From Rhodoferax sp. (GTDB lineage: Bacteria; Pseudomonadota; Gammaproteobacteria; Burkholderiales; Burkholderiaceae), in assembly GCA_020048295.1 (NCBI GenBank), contig JAIFMT010000040.1:1-5789 (forward strand): DNA of 5,789 nucleotides. The letters are read 5' to 3'. Shown here one piece after another: positions 3,158 through 5,789 of the stretch (its first letter is position 1; the number at the start of each line of letters is the position of its first letter). The position numbers were made by a program, and so were the translations under genes. Under the pieces are notes generated by a model. It did not search any database. It was not told where the DNA came from and saw only the letters and a program-made list of their open reading frames with translations.

Positions 3158-5789
3158 AGTGGCGCGAGCCGCTTGGCAATCAACTCCTGCTGGTTCCTGA
3201 TGCGGCGTATCTGATCGCGCTTTTCTTGCGCACTCATGTCGCTGCGCTCAATCTGCCGAACCCGCTCATTCAACTTGGATGCGGTGCGTTTGATGGCCTC
3301 GACTTGACGGTGTTTGCCGATCAGCTCCTGATTGTCGGCAGCAAACTCCGATGCACCCTGCTTGTCGCCCTGCTTGACCAGCGCGCGCCATGTGCCGTAT
3401 GCCTGGTCAATCACTTTGGACTGGTCGTACAGGTGCGACACGTACTTGCTCGGCGCATCGCGCAGGTCGCTGATCATGCCGCCCGTTGCGGTTTTCCAGT
3501 AGTCCGGTGCTGCCTGCTCGTTTTGACTGGTTGCGGGGCGTGCCAGCTTGTCGCCAGCCCCCACAATGAAGGTGCCCAGCCATCCGAAGTAGCCGCGCAG
3601 CATGTGGTCAATCTGCACGGGCGACAGGGTTTCCACCCCCACCAGCCCGGTCACACTGTTGGCCGCGGTGCTCAAGCCGCGCGCTGCCATGCTGGTGCGG
3701 TCATTGAAACGGTAATCAGCCTTCAGGCGCTCCATGCTCATGCTCTCGATGGGGTTGCCGCTGAAGCTGTCCTTGTTGGCGTACACATCGATGATGGGCT
3801 TGACGATCTGCGGTATCGGGTTCATGCTCAGGTTGTCACCCAGCAGCGTCATGACCTGCTTGCGGAAAGCGGTTCCTGTCATCTCCTTTTCAAACGCCAG
3901 TTCAAAGCTGCGCTCTGCCAGGGTTGCAATTGCGCCAATCTCGAACGGCTTGGGAATGCGGAAGGCCACGCCGCCGAACTTGAACCACCAGAAGTTGTTG
4001 CGATCCCAGTCCTCGCGTTTCTTCCAATCGTCGTCGTCGCTGTACGCCGCCAGCAGGCCCAGCGAAATTACAGCAGCAGCACCCACCACCGCAGAGAACC
4101 GCGCCGGGTCTTCCTTGGCAGCGCGGCCCAGCTTGTACATGCCCTGAATTCGTGCGTTGAAGAATGGCACCACTTGCGACAGGAACCGGATGCTGGTGAA
4201 GCTGCCCTGCATTGAGAAGTCCATCAGGTCACGCGCCTGCAATGAGGCTTCGGCATGGGTCATGCCTTGGCTGACAAGCTGCGCGTACAGGCTGGCCCGG
4301 TTCACCGTTTCGCCACGGTTGCCCAACTCGTTGTAGGCGGTGATGCCGGGTTCGATGAACTTGCGGTAAAACGCTTTGACCTTGTGGTCGCTGTTCAGGA
4401 TGGTGCCCGCATCTACGCCAGATTCCACCAGCGCCTGCACCCGCTTGGCTTCTGAGCCTTCGAGCATCGTGCCAAAGTGAATCGTGCCACCACCAGCCAG
4501 CAGCCGGAAATAGGCGTCGTTCTTGGGGTTGGTCATCTTCCAGCCTTGCGCCACGTTGGCCAGCGGGTTGGTATTGATGCCAGAGGTGCCAATCACCGTC
4601 ACCGAGTCGCGGATCAAGTTGCGGATTTTGAAGAAGGGTGAAGCTGTCACGCCAATGGTCAGCACGCTTTTCATGAAGCCCATAGCGTTCATGATCGGGC
4701 TGCGCATCCCGGCGTACTCCAGTGCGGTGATGGCGGTCATCAGGTAGGCACCATCGCCCTGGTTGTCGATCAGGCTGTAGCGCTTCACGCCGCCGTCCAT
4801 GAACCACACCACGCCGTTCTTGTTGTTGACGCTGGTTCCCATCTGCGCCAGGGTTGCCTGGTTGCCACCAATCGCCACACCCAGCCGTTCAGCCGCCTCG
4901 ATGGTTGCTTTGGCTGCACGGTTCTTGGCGCTGGCGTCCAACAGGTGCGCCCAGTTCATCAGCGTGTTGTCCAGCAAGTCGGCGTTGAGCGCATTCTTGC
5001 CGCCCTTGAGCTGCTTGAACGCTTGTTGGCGCAGCACGCCGCCCTTGATGTTCATGCCGCGCACGCCACCGTCCGAGTCGTCAGCCACCCGGTAAAACGG
5101 CACGTAGAACTCATGCTCCCACACCGCCCTTGATGCGCCGTCAATCAGGCCGGATTGCTCGGCCATGTCCAGCACGTTCTTGTTGAAGCTGTTGAACGTC
5201 ACCAGCGAGTCTCGGTAAATCTCGGCCCGGTCGCGTGTGGTGCGCCCGGCGCGAATGCCGTTCTGGATGGTGTAGTCAAATGCCGCCTGCCCTGTGGCCA
5301 ACGTCTTCAGGTCGGCAATGTCCTGCGGGCTGAACAGGTGCTCTTTGCCGTCGCCCATCAGGCGCTCGGCGCGGTTCGCTGCCACCCAGCGCATGAAATC
5401 GTGGTGCTCGCCTTGCAGTGGCATCAGCAGCTTGTCAATCATCCCGCCACGCTTGGTTTCATCGAAGTCATACACATTGTCGGAGAGCTTCAGTAGCCCG
5501 CCATGCAGCAGGGATTCAAACGCACCGCTGGCACCCTTGGCCAGCCGCATCAGGCCGTAAGCCTTCAGGTCCATGTCCTTGATGGGTGCGAATTGGTCGG
5601 CGATGCCTTGGGCCAACTTCTTGCCAGCGTCTTTCCAGATGGCTTGTGCGCGTTCTTTTAGGGTCGGAACTTCCACCTGAAAGCCGACATTCTTCATGGC
5701 CCGCAGTTGGGCCGGGGTGTGCTGGCGGGTTGTCTCGCCTACGATCTTGGTGCGGCTGTACCGGATGTCCGAGTTGGTGCCGTCGAAGT
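3154..5789 (-). CDS. C-terminal part of a giant phage polyvalent protein with LPD38-like region, 5' end beyond window
   Basis: The frame is open to the right edge: 30 residues precede the first ATG (5697) and include FDGTNSDIRYSR. A related 'FDp.NpDIRfSr' string commonly follows effector or nuclease-type domains in phage polyvalent proteins, so that ATG is internal and at least one more domain lies upstream. Numbering from Met5697: residues 10-330 are mostly helical. Residues 331-600 carry the most recognisable part: GVTASPFFKIRNLIRDS (349-365), RGETVNRASLYAQLV (461-475), ARDLMDFSMQGS (488-499), VVPFFNARIQGMYKLGRA (509-526), then W.KFGGVAFRIPKPFEIGA (571-589). This matches the LPD38 style (large polyvalent protein-associated domain). 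Residues 535-552 are apolar and could enter a membrane. Residues 787-845 are charged, helical and coiled-coil-like. Such proteins are thought to be carried in the virion or delivered with the DNA. It ends in TAA overlapping the possible 35-residue plus-strand ORF. GC is higher than in the genes to the left. The domain name is from memory of motifs, without a search. Confidence 0.85.
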   Translation of the reverse strand, partial: FDGTNSDIRYSRTKIVGETTRQHTPAQLRAMKNVGFQVEVPTLKERAQAIWKDAGKKLAQGIADQFAPIKDMDLKAYGLMRLAKGASGAFESLLHGGLLKLSDNVYDFDETKRGGMIDKLLMPLQGEHHDFMRWVAANRAERLMGDGKEHLFSPQDIADLKTLATGQAAFDYTIQNGIRAGRTTRDRAEIYRDSLVTFNSFNKNVLDMAEQSGLIDGASRAVWEHEFYVPFYRVADDSDGGVRGMNIKGGVLRQQAFKQLKGGKNALNADLLDNTLMNWAHLLDASAKNRAAKATIEAAERLGVAIGGNQATLAQMGTSVNNKNGVVWFMDGGVKRYSLIDNQGDGAYLMTAITALEYAGMRSPIMNAMGFMKSVLTIGVTASPFFKIRNLIRDSVTVIGTSGINTNPLANVAQGWKMTNPKNDAYFRLLAGGGTIHFGTMLEGSEAKRVQALVESGVDAGTILNSDHKVKAFYRKFIEPGITAYNELGNRGETVNRASLYAQLVSQGMTHAEASLQARDLMDFSMQGSFTSIRFLSQVVPFFNARIQGMYKLGRAAKEDPARFSAVVGAAAVISLGLLAAYSDDDDWKKREDWDRNNFWWFKFGGVAFRIPKPFEIGAIATLAERSFELAFEKEMTGTAFRKQVMTLLGDNLSMNPIPQIVKPIIDVYANKDSFSGNPIESMSMERLKADYRFNDRTSMAARGLSTAANSVTGLVGVETLSPVQIDHMLRGYFGWLGTFIVGAGDKLARPATSQNEQAAPDYWKTATGGMISDLRDAPSKYVSHLYDQSKVIDQAYGTWRALVKQGDKQGASEFAADNQELIGKHRQVEAIKRTASKLNERVRQIERSDMSAQEKRDQIRRIRNQQELIAKRLAPL

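Noticed and set aside
3226..4215. Plus-strand 329-codon frame
   Set aside because: It lies wholly antisense to the large gene and is rich in Ala, His, Val and Cys, as expected from the complement of a GC-rich coding frame. No recognisable domain.
3154..5697. Treating ATG 5697 as the true start of the large protein
   Set aside because: The frame is open upstream to the window edge, contains a family-typical DIRYSR junction, and no ribosome-binding site precedes the ATG.

Overview
The window looks like a piece of a tailed bacteriophage or prophage, on its virion and host-interaction side. It holds a very large multidomain phage protein, a probable tail appendage protein and a beta-helical tailspike-like protein, with no bacterial housekeeping gene. 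Codon use, the moderately high GC of the large gene and the protein style fit a phage of a proteobacterium, possibly Burkholderiales. The host assignment is inference, and a free phage cannot be told from a prophage here.

Layout from right to left, the direction in which the main genes run (minus strand). Positions 5789-3154 carry the C-terminal 877 residues of a large protein whose 5' end lies beyond the right edge. Its residues resemble the polyvalent proteins of phages, with a region of the LPD38 type. At 3157-2390 a block points the other way (plus strand). It holds a zinc-finger/HNH-like protein of the kind found as selfish or moron genes in phages, and possibly a 35-residue membrane or lipoprotein peptide whose stop overlaps the stop of the large gene. 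At 2369-2256 is a 37-residue, mostly hydrophobic minus-strand ORF. It is followed by a compact control block (2254-2140): a 15-bp perfect palindrome, a clear minus-strand intrinsic terminator, a second copy of the palindrome and a plausible sigma-70 promoter. The promoter would drive an appendage-like gene (2112-1315), which is coupled by an ATGA overlap to a right-handed beta-helix protein that runs off the left edge.

Reading of the whole: the large protein is probably packaged or delivered with the genome, and the two left-hand genes probably build the receptor-binding or polysaccharide-degrading appendage. The plus-strand block appears to have been inserted between these two units. It is AT-richer than the large gene by hand count of sample lines (about 49% GC against about 60%) and lies antisense to the structural genes. 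The terminator and promoter make the appendage genes a separate transcription unit. The least explained elements are the two identical palindromes around the terminator and the two tiny hydrophobic ORFs at the ends of the inserted block.
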